Source: Hawksworthiomyces lignivorus (lineage: Eukaryota; Ascomycota; Sordariomycetes; Ophiostomatales; Ophiostomataceae). Taken from it: a DNA stretch of 64,000 bases. Position numbers and translations under genes: made by a program. Below are positions 1 to 10,468 of this stretch, one piece after another (position 1 is the stretch's first letter; each line of letters starts with the position of its first letter). The DNA is taken from positions 117,654 to 181,653 of the forward strand of contig NTMA01000122.1 in assembly GCA_002917075.1 (NCBI GenBank), in the 5' to 3' direction. The notes beneath the pieces are model-generated. The model made no database searches. It worked only from the letters and a program-made list of their open reading frames with translations, and had not been told where the DNA came from.

Positions 1-2290
1 CACCGTGTCTTACCGTAGCCTGCAGATTGTGCAGAAAAGCATGGGGTCTAGGGCAATGAGCAAGACAAAAACGACTTAGTTCCGTTTTACCCTTGACAGC
101 CGGTCTGGTTTCTCTCCCAGCGTGGCTTAATTGACCTGTGTATTATACAGCACAGATGTACAAGTGGTACGAGTACGTGTACCATGTATTATCACAACAG
201 TCCTTTCCTGCGCGAATGTCGTACAAGGCAAGACAGAGCAGCCAGGACATGAAAATCAACGAGATGTCTCGGCCTCGTCGCCCTTTGTAACCGCTCACAC
301 CTTCATCACATATGTCTTGTTCAAAGACAGCTTCCAAGTGAATCAGCTAGCAATTGGATCATGCTGAGAAACAACTAGAAAACAACAGTGACATTTTCTT
401 TAAAAAAAATGTGCATGCTCCGTTGCAATCTACACTTGCATCACACCCTGCTGTGTCAGTTTGTGCGAGAGGATTTGCGATAGAGGGGGAAAAGATCAAC
501 GGGTTGGCAGCACAAAAAGACAAAACAAGATACAACAAAACAGCGCGCGCTGCGTTCTTGGCGCTGTGAACCATGGATCGGCTCGGTCGAATGAGACAAG
601 AAGAATTGGACTGAGAAAGGCAAAAAGGACAAACAAAATCTCCGGTTCTGCAGGCAATACGACATGTCCCTGTGAGGCACCCATACACAACACTCCTTCC
701 CCCTCTCCTCTGGCTTTTTTCGTTTGCAGGACGCAGCGCGCGATGTGCGTGCTCGAAGGTACGCAGGATTTTCTGCAGGCGGGCTCGAGGCAATCTGTAA
801 GGTCGACCATTGCCTATTTCATCAAGCGTACGCCTGTTTTGGTGCGAATTTCTCTCCATTTTACGCATGCAGGTTAGCCCAAAGCAGGTCCGCTTCGTAT
901 CTCGCGACACCCAGAGAGCTCTCGAAAAATAAAATAACAAAAAACACAAAGTCTACTTACATGGGAATCAATTAATCCCACGCTGTCAGGAGAAGCTAGA
1001 CTCGAAGCAGCAAGTGGCCTAGGAGAAAAGAGGGCGAAAAATGGAGTAGATTCGGTAGCGCCAGTCGTAGTCTGTTGTGTGCGAATATGTAGGTGCTGCT
1101 GCGGTTGCAAAATCTCTATGCACTTCCATTTTCGTTCTGTATTATTCGGTAGTTCGTAGCTCATGGTACGTAGTTCATCTACAAAGTACAGAGTACAACG
1201 GCTTGTGATCGTCCCTTTCTGATCGTCCTCCATGAGCTGGGGCGACTTTGTAGCTCAAAAAGAGGCTCGGGAATCACGGCGATGGACGAGAATGGCCCAG
1301 CTCGAGACGATCGGGGTCTGCTCCTGCATGGCGTTTTTTCCCCTTCCGTGAATTGCCATAGACCCAGAGAGAGCATTCCATTCTTACCTGGTAAGCTGCA
1401 AGCCTGACAAACAAGAAGTCGGTTCCAGGTGTCATTTGACCATCTCGCTTTTCTTCGTCCCCCCCATATCGCATCCCAAGCTCAACGCTGAGATAATACG
1501 AATAAGGACCCAAATCTCGCTGGCTCCCCCCCCCCCGTTCCTCTCCCGGGCCGTCGACCTGACCATCCCGCTCTCTCTCTCCACTGGACCTATCTTCTGC
1601 TGTTATTATCTTGATCGGTTCTAGTCTCTCTCTTTCCCCTCTCCGTGTTCTGTTCATCCCCGGTCACTCCACCACTAGCTAGCACTGGTGCCAGCATCGC
1701 AATAACTGCTTTCCAGTAGGTTACGACGGCCACTGCTGAATTCACGACTTCGACACAGTATTTCTTTCCTCCGCCGCCAAGGAGCAAACCATCCAATTTC
1801 TCCAATCTTGGCCCCTGCTCCTTCACAGACCTCTCTATCCTTCTTCTGGCTGCCGTGCATTTTTATTCCTCTCATTTTCTTTCCCTCCTCTTCCTCTTAT
1901 TTACACTTCGTCTCTGGGCCTCTGCACTGTCAAACTTGACCTCGTTGGGTTTGGCGTGCACGATTCTTCGTCTGGACCAGTCCTTTCTCCAGAAAATTGG
2001 CGTTCCTCCATCACAAGTGCTAGTGTCGTAAGGTGCCGCCTGACCATAGCCATTGGCGAGAGGAAAGCAGATCAAGCGAGGGACAGACAGCAGGGGAAGC
2101 AGGAGAAGATAAAGCTGTGCGGCGTTTGTGGACCGACTTTGGGTCTGATAGCCTGATGGTGCATTGTGGCTGGCTTGCTTGGCCGAAAAGAGGCCAGGAG
2201 GAACAAGGACAAGAGCCAAAAGGAGCAAACAAGTGAAGCAAGGAGTAAGAGGCCGTGATACCAAATCGAGCTAAGAGACAAGAAGAAGAC

Positions 2291-2294
<4 letters not shown>

Positions 2295-2320
<26 letters not shown>
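2295..2320. repeat. (CT)n microsatellite
   Basis: About 13 uninterrupted CT dinucleotides in the pyrimidine-rich leader region of the downstream gene. Confidence 0.95.
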
Positions 2321-2321
<1 letters not shown>

Positions 2322-2744
2322 GCCAAGGCGACTGCTCTCCTACAAGACTTTTCTTTTTTTTTTTTTTCTCTGGGTCCTTTTGGCTCCATCTGGGTCCATC
2401 TGGGTCCACCCGCAAACTGAATTCCCATTTTCATACCAGCTAGTCCACAAAAACCTTCCACGCATAGAGAAGAAAGAGACGAGAAAGGCCGCCAAGAGAC
2501 GGACGAGGAAAACCAAGGCTCGGCCATCGCCTTCTACTCCACACATCCTCGACTCTTCATCTGCAAGCCTGTACTCTACCACTTGTATACATTTGGCCTT
2601 TCCCTTTAAATGATCTTGATCATACCTCACTTGTTCTCGCCCTTTTCCTCTTACAGCCCACCTCCGCCTTTCTTGGTTCAAGCAAGCAATAAACTCTCTT
2701 TCTACGGCCTCCTCGTCTCTGTGCCCCTCGTCATTAATACACTT

Positions 2745-2988
2745 TCCCCTTCTTTTCGGCTTCTGCCCATCCTTTTTATTTATTTTTATTTTTTATTATT
2801 TTGTATTCCTTTTTGTTCCTTTCCTTGGTCTTCTCCCTTTTCCTCTTCTTCTTTTTCTTCCTTTCTCTTCCTTTTCTTCCTTTTTTTTCTTTCTTTCTTC
2901 CTCCCTTTTCCCCCTTTCTCCCTCTTTTTTCTTTTCTTCTTTTTCTTTTCCTCTTTTCTTTTTCCTCCTTCCCTCTCTCCTCGCCAGA
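2745..2988 (+). promoter_or_regulatory. Long polypyrimidine tract before the otubain start
   Basis: About 240 nt almost entirely of C and T end in CTCGCCAG two bases before the AAAATG start context. This looks either like a CT-rich core promoter/leader, common for expressed fungal genes, or like the polypyrimidine tract and 3' splice site of a 5'UTR intron. Sequence alone does not separate the two. Confidence 0.45.
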
Positions 2989-2990
2989 AA

Positions 2991-5900
2991 ATGTTTCTGC
3001 CGCCACCTGCATCGGTCTCCGTATTGGATGCACCGTATCAAATTACTGTTGAATTTACAGACTACGCTAGCTACCAACACCACCAACTGCGCCAGCAGCA
3101 GTATCAAGAGGCTTATGAGCGCCAACAGCAGCAGCAGCAACAACAGCAACAAGAACAGCACCAGCACCAGCAGCAGGAGCAGCAACAGCAACAACAGCAG
3201 CAAGAGCAGGAAGAAGAACAGGAACGACAACGACAACAAGAAGAACATCATCGCCAATTCGTACAGCAGCAGCAGCAGCAGCAGTACCCGCCAGAAAATT
3301 CCTACACAGGCCAGTTCGCACAGCTTCAGCAACAGCTTCCGCAGCAGCTTCCGCAGCAGCTTCCGGGCGATCGCGTCCTAGTCTACCAGCAAAACCAGCT
3401 ACGGGCACAAGCGCATCCACAGCACCAAAAGCAGCTACCCGCCGTTAGCGCCGACCCTCTTCCGGTCAATAATCAAAACCACGGAAGAAACGGCAACGCC
3501 ATTCTCTACGGTGCCAGGAACGAACTGTCGCCAAATGAACACGCAGCAAATAGGAGCAGCGACACATCGGCCGAAGCTCTTACCGCTCCGGAATATAGAC
3601 GTAGCGTGGGAGGGAGCGGAAGTGAAAATGGAAACGGAGACGGTGGGTTTGTGGATGTCGTAGACAGCGCTAGCAGCCAGCCTCTGCACTTTGAAAGCAC
3701 CACCACCGCAAGCCCGCCAGGCGCACCAGCTGGCTTCTCCAATTTCATTCACGAATACGGCAACACAAACTCGGCCAGCTCTGCAACGCTAACCATCAAA
3801 CAGCAGCAGCAACAGCTACAACAACGACAACAACAACGACCACAATCACAACCACCACCACGTCTGCAACAAAAAATTCACATCCCATCTCAGAGGCAGC
3901 AGCAACAGCAGCAACAGCAGCAGCCGCAGCAACAGAAGCAACAGCAGCAGCAGCAGCAGCAGCCTCCTCATGTACAACCACAGCAGCACTATACCATCGC
4001 TGCCGCACCCTCCATTCCCAGCGCCATCAGCCCATCACCGTCCGGACCGCCAGCGCTAGCAAATACGCCAGCCGTAGCATCTGCCACCGTCGGACACATC
4101 AGCTCTATTAGCTCCCCCACCTTTTACCCTGCTCCTCCACTTTCCACACCAACCACTGCGATTACGACAAGCACATCTCCGTCATCCACTTTCCCTGTGA
4201 GCCCTCGCCAACTACGCCGTCAACAACAACACAACTACAACAACAATCATCATAACCACCACGGCCAGCACGGCCACCACAACCACCACCAGCATCTCCA
4301 GGACCTCATTCAGCGCCGCAGAAACAAGTCGCAGACCTCTCCGCAATCTACCACCTATCCGCAGCACGCCTCGTTTTCTTCCCATCCGCCTGCCGCCATG
4401 GCCGACGACCAGCCAGCAGCCGCCGGAGGTGTACCTGTCGGTGTGCCAAATGTGCAGGAGGGACAGGTCGAGGCTGCGTCCACGTCGATGTCTGCGATTG
4501 GGGGAGAAGCAGCGGAAGCGCAAAGCCGAGACGACGCTTACCAGCAGATGGTGGCTGCCGAAATCGCAGCGCAAGAGGCTGCCGCGAGAGACTACAAGCC
4601 CGACCTGACCGTGAGATAATAGCCTCCCACAGTTTTCTTCATTTTATGTTTCATTTCCATGGTTTTCCACTACATCCCTGCCTTTTTTTTTAGTTTTTTT
4701 TTTTCTGAGGCACTCACGGCTTTTTGTTATCAAGTCGCTAACAATCGCCTCTTTTCCATTTTCCAGGGTCCAGCTATCAGCGAGTTCCGCCCCACTGAGG
4801 ACATCAAAAAGCAGTATTCTGCGGGCGATTACATTTTTGCGCAGAAGACTGCGGTATGTTTATTCTGCTTTCTATCGTCTCTTTTCTTTATCTCTTTCTT
4901 CTTTTTTTCTTTTTTTTTTCTTTTTTCTTTTTGTGGTTCGTTCTTTTGGAGCGGCAGACTCGTCAGCTCAGACCCTCGAGTGCGGTTTCACGAGTCTAAT
5001 ACGCAATATGGTAATATGAAACTAACCTTTGTTCTATATGATTCTAGAGGCTGCCTCATGCATACCCTCTGTATCGTGCTGTTCGCGGCGACGGCAATTG
5101 TGGATGGCGAGGTAAGGACTATCTCTTCCCTAGCTTTTTCTTTCGCCCTCGCCTTGTTTGCTGCTCTTCGCTCGCTAGCCTCACTCTATGTTCTCCCGCT
5201 CTCTGCATGACCCCGCAATGCAACTCTCTCGCCCGTCTGCTTGTATGCCACACTGGTCTGCTCTCTGCAGCCTGGCCTTGCTACGTGGATATTGCGTCTC
5301 TTGCAGAAGAGGTCATCACGATTGCCTGCAGCATGGGGGCCAAGTGGCACCCTTCCCCTCTCTATCGCGTAATCCGCGCATCGGCTGCGGCGGCAAAGCG
5401 TATGAGGAAAGGGAGATTTTTGGGGGGGAAGATGATAGAGCGCAGAAGCACGAAAGCGAAATTGCAGAAGAGATGCGTCGCGAAGAGGCATACAACGTGT
5501 TGATGCAGCTCATACAAAATAATTAAGGATATGGACTGACATTTGCTTTGCTATTCTTGCAACGCCCCGTTTATCTGCCGCAGCCATTGGATTTTGCTAT
5601 TTTGAGGCATTGATCCATGCTTGTGGCATTGACCAAATCGCCAAGGAGCGGACTCGTCTGCACGAGCTCAATGAATACATCCGCGATGTCGGCGGATATG
5701 ACCCATACGTATATGAGGACATGGTCGAAGAGACGGACATTCTCTTCGGAGCCATCCTCGACAGCATGCCAGATACCGAGAGAGCCATTCAGGTCCTGAC
5801 CGACAGCTTCAACGATGACGGCTCTAGCAACGCCATCATTTACCACCTTCGGCTCCTGACAGCCTCGTATCTCAAAGGGAACGTCGACACATACGAGGGC

Positions 5901-7658
5901 TTCATCGCCCACGACGCTGGCGTGATCGGCTATTGCCAAGAGTGGATCGAGCGTCCCAACTGCGAGATCGACCACCTGCGTGTCGAAGTGCTTGCCAGCA
6001 TCTTGCTGAAGCCCGTCGACATCGTCTTGGAGATTGCGTACCTGGATCGCAGCGAAGGCCACGATGTCGCCGTCTACAGCTTTCCGGACACAAACATTGG
6101 ACGCCAGGAGCATACTATCGGCATGCGCATGTCCTTGCTGTTCCGCCCGGACCACTATGACATTCTGTACCGGCCATCCTACCCGTCCAGAGCAGCAGCA
6201 GAAGCTGCGCTGAAGCGCTTCTACTCAGCCAATGACGTCCCAGCTGCATTGGAGCCGAACCCAGGCCTGGCCGCTGCAATTCTCCAGTCTGCGCCGGCTG
6301 TGCCTGCAGAGTCCGTACCTTCGGTCCGTCCCATACCCAACTTTCCGGCTGATCCTACCGGAGAGGCCGAATTGATGAGAAACTACGCTGCAACAACTAG
6401 GTACTTTGAGCGCATGATTCCGCCTCCGGCTCCGCCGTCAGTTCGCGAAAGCACTCCCGATCTGACACCGGCTTCCTCAACGGCATCTCCCGCTCCTGTG
6501 CTCGCCAAAGAAGAGCCAATGACTCCTACGCTCGCGCCGACAACACCGTCCACTTCTGGTCTCCAATCCGTGGCGCGAGACGCACGCGCAGCGGATGCCA
6601 TAGGCATACCAGGGTCTGGTGTTGCCGCGGTTCCCTCTGTTTCGGCAATGGGCCTCTCAGCTGGCCGGCCCGGCATTCGGACTGCTGGCATATCCGCTGC
6701 TGTAACGGAAAACTCGCCTCTTTCTACTGTGACGACTGCTGGCCCGTCTCCAGTCGCCACGATTGCCCCCAAGCCAGATGCGGCAGCACCAACCGTGTCG
6801 TCCGCCTCGCAGCAGTCACCGCCTTCATCGAACGACCTCCACGTAAACCGGGTCACGTCGATCACCTACAACAATGCGAGTCAGGCCACACCGACCCTAG
6901 GAGCCTTTTCGACGGCCAACTTTAGCGTCTTGAGCTTCCTTCCCAGCACGTTTGGCAGTTCATTTATGCCGCATTCGCCAGGCTTTGCGCCTTCGTCGTC
7001 GTCCTCGCTCTGCAGCCCTCTTGCGCCGGCATCATTTGCGCAGAGCCCTCGCTCGCCGTGGTCCGACTCACCGCGCTCCTGTTTCGCGGATGGGATGTCT
7101 TCGTTCGCGATGACGCCCTCGTTATCGTCTTCCATGACGCCCAGTAGAATGGCAGACCCGTCGTCTGCAACACTTCCGATGACTCCAGCGGCTATGCCAG
7201 GCACGCCAATGACAGCTATATCGGCTGGAAGCCAGACAGACCGGTTTGCAGAACAGTCCTACCTCTCCCCGTTGACTTATGGCCCGACAGATCCGCCGGT
7301 CGCCGCAAACATGGTCGACGTGTCCTCAGCGGCCACATCGACGCCGTCTACGCCGGTGGCGCAGCAACCGCCGCAACAGGTAGCACAAGCAACCGGCATC
7401 ACTTTCCTTCCGGGACTGAGCGAGTCGCACCCGGTGCGCTTTACAAAGTGGCAATTTGAGCGGCCGACGCAGACGCACGACGTGACTCAAGACATGAGCC
7501 AATTTCGCAATAATTCCCGGTTCAGCACAGCCCATTTCACCAACCCAGAGTTCCAGCCTGAAGAGTACCGACCTGGGGACGACAACCCTTCTTCCAAAAC
7601 CCCGTCATCGGGCGGTCGGAGCAGGAGGAAGAGCCACCGGGATGCGGGAGACAGATAA
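2991..7658 (+). CDS. Otubain-family (peptidase C65) deubiquitinase with poly-Q N-terminus
   Basis: Predicted cysteine protease that removes ubiquitin, related to OTUB1. Four exons: 2991-4610, 4767-4853, 5048-5111 and 5584-7658, giving 1281 residues. The ATG at 2991 was chosen because the in-frame sequence upstream is a translated pyrimidine tract. Residues 1-540 are low complexity, rich in Gln, His, Asn, Ser and Pro with long poly-Q runs. The otubain core spans about 555-785. It holds GDGNC (Asp584, Cys587) at the exon 3/4 border and the terminal RPDHYDILYR block with His781, matching the family Asp-Cys-His triad. Positions 588-589 are Gly-Trp where human OTUB1 has Phe-Tyr. The C-terminal 500 residues are Ser/Pro/Thr-rich and probably disordered, ending in a basic tail. 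OTUB1 is about 271 residues, so nearly 80 percent of this protein is extra. Family assignment is firm; exon 1 and the 472-nt third intron are less sure. Confidence 0.88.
3121..3970 (+). repeat. CAG/CAA-rich coding microsatellites
   Basis: Several interrupted CAG/CAA blocks (main ones about 3121-3300 and 3800-3965) encode the poly-Gln stretches of the otubain exon 1. CAA interruptions are frequent, which normally slows slippage. A His/Asn-rich block follows at about 4220-4300. Confidence 0.9.
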
Positions 7659-8700
7659 TTCGTCAGGTCTACCAAAACGCATCTCGAAAAAGTGAAACAA
7701 AAAAAATATCTATATGACGGCATGTTTTCTATTGTATTCATGAGATGTCACAAGGGGAACGGGGGTGGGGAGGTTACTAGGCACTCATGGGGACGAGAAA
7801 AGGAAACAAAATTCATTTGAGACAGCACCACAGAACGAAATGGATCGCGTACTCCTAGTTTGCTTCTGGGAGGAATTCTCCAATTTCAGCTTTCTTTCTT
7901 TGCCAGAGTTTTCATTAATATTCTCACCCTTTCTTTGCTCATGTCTTGCATTTTGTTTGCATTCTGGGCCCGCGAGCCTTACAAGTTTGCTTTTTTTTTG
8001 TTTGGATTTTCTTTTCTCTTCCGCATTATTGTCCGGATTTTTCTTTCTTGTGGACGGCGAAAAAATTACATCGGGGACAAGGAGACAGGTTGTCAGGTTA
8101 CAGGCTTCTTAGGTGTCATATTGAGATGTGTTTGCATTGTCTGCTTGTCTTTTCTTATGCAGCGGATAACTATCAGCATCTCCAATGCATAAGACATTAT
8201 CTCATATTCATATTCATATTCACATTTATTTTCATATTTAGTTTTGCTTTAGTGCTTTCCACGCCTGTTAGTGCAGAGACACATTGACTTTTATGTTTGA
8301 ACCAGCGGAAGTCTTCAATAAATTCCTTTTGCTGTTGGACAATCTGACTCTGATAACAGCCAGTTTTCTTATCTGATGAAGAAGTGATACATAAAGGTGC
8401 GCATCACAATCTCGACAGTACACGTGCTACTTCATACGTAGCCCTGTTTGCCAAAATAGATCATACCAACCTCCACTTTACGTAAGGCCGACCACCAAGT
8501 GATAAGCATATAAGAGCTTTCCCCCAAATCATGCTAGAATCGTTTGTTTAGTTCGTTTCTCCTTTCCTACTCAAGACAGTGCTAAAGGGGTCGCTGCCCA
8601 TCAACTCGCCTTTCTTTCTGCATTCACAATTTACTTCTTTTCAACGCAATTGCTCGTGTAGCACCTCGTATAATAGACCAAATAAATTAACACCAACATC
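7659..8700. other. Intergenic spacer, otubain 3' side to small-protein promoter
   Basis: No gene seen. A TCATAT-type hexamer repeat lies at about 8203-8240. TATAAG at 8509-8514, about 190 bp before the next ATG, is a possible TATA element for the downstream gene. Confidence 0.5.
8509..8514 (+). promoter_or_regulatory. Possible TATA box of the small Tyr/Ser-rich protein gene
   Basis: TATAAG at 187-192 bp upstream of the ATG at 8701 is followed by a pyrimidine-rich stretch (CTTTCTGC, CTCCTTTCC). The position fits a fungal promoter. It is a single short motif, so the call is weak. Confidence 0.3.
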
Positions 8701-9208
8701 ATGGGCAAGGATTACTCCTACACTGGCTCTGGCACCAATAGCCAGGTGAGCACCTCATTATCGAGCCGAGCTGTCCTCGCCATCTCTGCGTGCAAGTCTG
8801 CCGTCTGACATACTCTTCTTTCTCGTCATTCTTTATAGGGCAATCACTGGTGCAGCCGTGACTACGGCAGCGGTTCGAACTCGTACCACTACTCGAACTC
8901 GTAAGTAAAAGCTTCTTCAACAAGAAGCCTGGGGGATCGGTGAAAAGGGAGAAAGGAGATGAGACTAGTCATTTTTCAGCCTGTGTGTGCTAACTCGGTG
9001 GGGTGGCGGCGGTCCTCCGCCCTGCCCCCTTGCTAGAAACGGCTCCTACTACTACCAGAACTCCAACGGCAGCACCTACTACAGCAACGGCGCTGGCGGC
9101 AGCACGTACACGTCGCCCAGCGGGTACTCGTCGTCCTCCGGCTACGGGGGCAGCGGCCAGGGCAGCAGCAGCGGCAGCGGCTCGTCGGGCGGCGGGCAGA
9201 AGAAGTAA
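8701..9208 (+). CDS. Small Tyr/Ser/Gly/Asn-rich protein of unknown function
   Basis: Three exons, 8701-8745, 8839-8900 and 9037-9208, encode 92 residues. Introns of 93 and 136 nt have GTGAGC/TAG and GTAAGT/TAG borders, and the phases join correctly. The start context CATCATGG is good. The protein begins MGKDYSYTGSGTNSQGNHW and continues as Tyr, Ser, Gly and Asn repeats (for example SYYYQNSNGSTYYSN) before a GSGSSGGGQKK end. There is no signal peptide, membrane segment or known catalytic motif. From memory, small proteins with this N-terminus recur in filamentous ascomycetes without an assigned role; this is not checked. The composition resembles prion-like or gel-forming low-complexity sequence. 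Function is unknown. Confidence 0.8.
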
Positions 9209-10468
9209 ACGAGCCCCACAGAACACTATGAAGGGTTGCATTTGAGATAGTATTATTATTTAGCTCCCATAAGCAGGAGAGGCGATGGATTGACGTGCGG
9301 CTCTTATATGCAGTAGTCTACGTCTAGTCAAGTGCTCGTCAAGTGCTCGTCAAGAAAGAAATTCAATTGCTCTTCAAAAATTCCGTATACAATTTGCGTC
9401 TAGGCTGAAATCAAACAAAACATGGGAACCTTGTGCAAAATAGCCCATACTAAGCCTTCCGGGCTGGTCTTTGTCACAACCAGCAACTGAGGAAAATCCT
9501 AGTGCTGCATGAGCCACTCGCACCACAGACAGTTTTCCCCTTTAAATCTTCTTTCCTTATCCACCTACAAGTCAGTACTGACCCTCATCATTCCTCTCTA
9601 TTAAGTTGTAGATGTAGAGGCTGCTCTGAAGTGCGCTAAGAGAGTGGAGGATTTAGCTGTCTAGAGTTCCTGTACTCTCTCTCACCGCCCAAGGCATACA
9701 AAAGGGGAGGAGGGCTTCTGAACTTTTTCACTAGATGGATTAGGCAGGCACCTGAATTTATACGTTCTGAACAAATACAGCACGGGATCATAGAAGAACG
9801 AAGTCATTCGGTTACGAACTGGTTGAAAACCGAAAAAGGCCTTTGGCAGCAAGTCAGAGGCCGGCCAAGTCCTAAGGCCACCGCAGTCTCGCCATAGAAC
9901 CCGGCTATGTACGCAGTAAGGGAGGCTGCTTCATGCCCTTCCTGTGTAGACAGAGCCATGCAGCTGAGGGACTAGCCGTACGGAGGCCTTTCCGTGAAGT
10001 GCTGGTGAATTGTGGTGGTCTTGGTCAGGTTGAGTCGAGGGGTTAGCTCGTCTCGCTCTCACTATCCTTGTCAATCTCTCTAGGACTGAAAGGAAGCCAG
10101 ACCCATTCCGTGTCAACCCCGCTCTAGCTGGTATGCATACGGCGAAGGTCTCACAAGACACAGCTTCTGAGCACCTGCGACCCCACTTCGCAAGGCTGTA
10201 AGTAGTCAACTTCCTCAACCACCATCATGTCTTGCTGCGCCTGTAAATCGAAAGGGTGCCCGATCAATGTGCTTGTTATATATATCTCGCTGCACCACTT
10301 TTCTGGCTGCATTTTCTGGCTTATTTTCTCCCAATACCAGTCTCACCTCAAATTATTTGCAACAAAAAGCCATTGGCAAACACGCCTTTATAAAGATAAA
10401 TCGTTTCCTCTTCACTTTCGGTAGTAACTCTCGAGCCATTTCTACATAGCCAACTTGCCAGAGACAGA
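9209..10468. other. Intergenic spacer upstream of the HET-NLR gene
   Basis: No firm gene. A short tandem of CAAGTGCTCGT occurs at about 9330-9352. Between about 9840 and 10220 the DNA is richer in G+C than its flanks, and the minus strand carries a 95-codon Arg-rich open frame (10218-9931) that I do not recognise. At 10227 a plus-strand ATG in a good context (CCACCATCATGT) opens a 65-codon frame starting MSCCACKSKGC and then hydrophobic; coding status is unknown. Confidence 0.45.

Larger units (their letters stand above)
1..2990. other. Intergenic / upstream region of the otubain gene
   Basis: I see no convincing gene here. Open frames of up to about 196 codons exist on both strands but lack recognisable motifs, and several begin at non-ATG codons. 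From about 1430 onward the plus strand becomes strongly C/T-rich, which is typical of promoter and 5' leader DNA of filamentous fungi, and this skew increases up to the ATG at 2991. A short tandem of an 11-bp CATCTGGGTC-type unit lies at about 2386-2408. Confidence 0.6.

Noticed and set aside
359..949. 196-codon minus-strand open frame in the leftmost spacer
   Set aside because: No motif, irregular composition, and overlapping open frames on both strands; it looks like chance.
2610..2990. In-frame N-terminal extension of the otubain ORF
   Set aside because: It translates a pyrimidine tract into Phe/Ser/Leu/Pro only, so it is leader DNA rather than protein.
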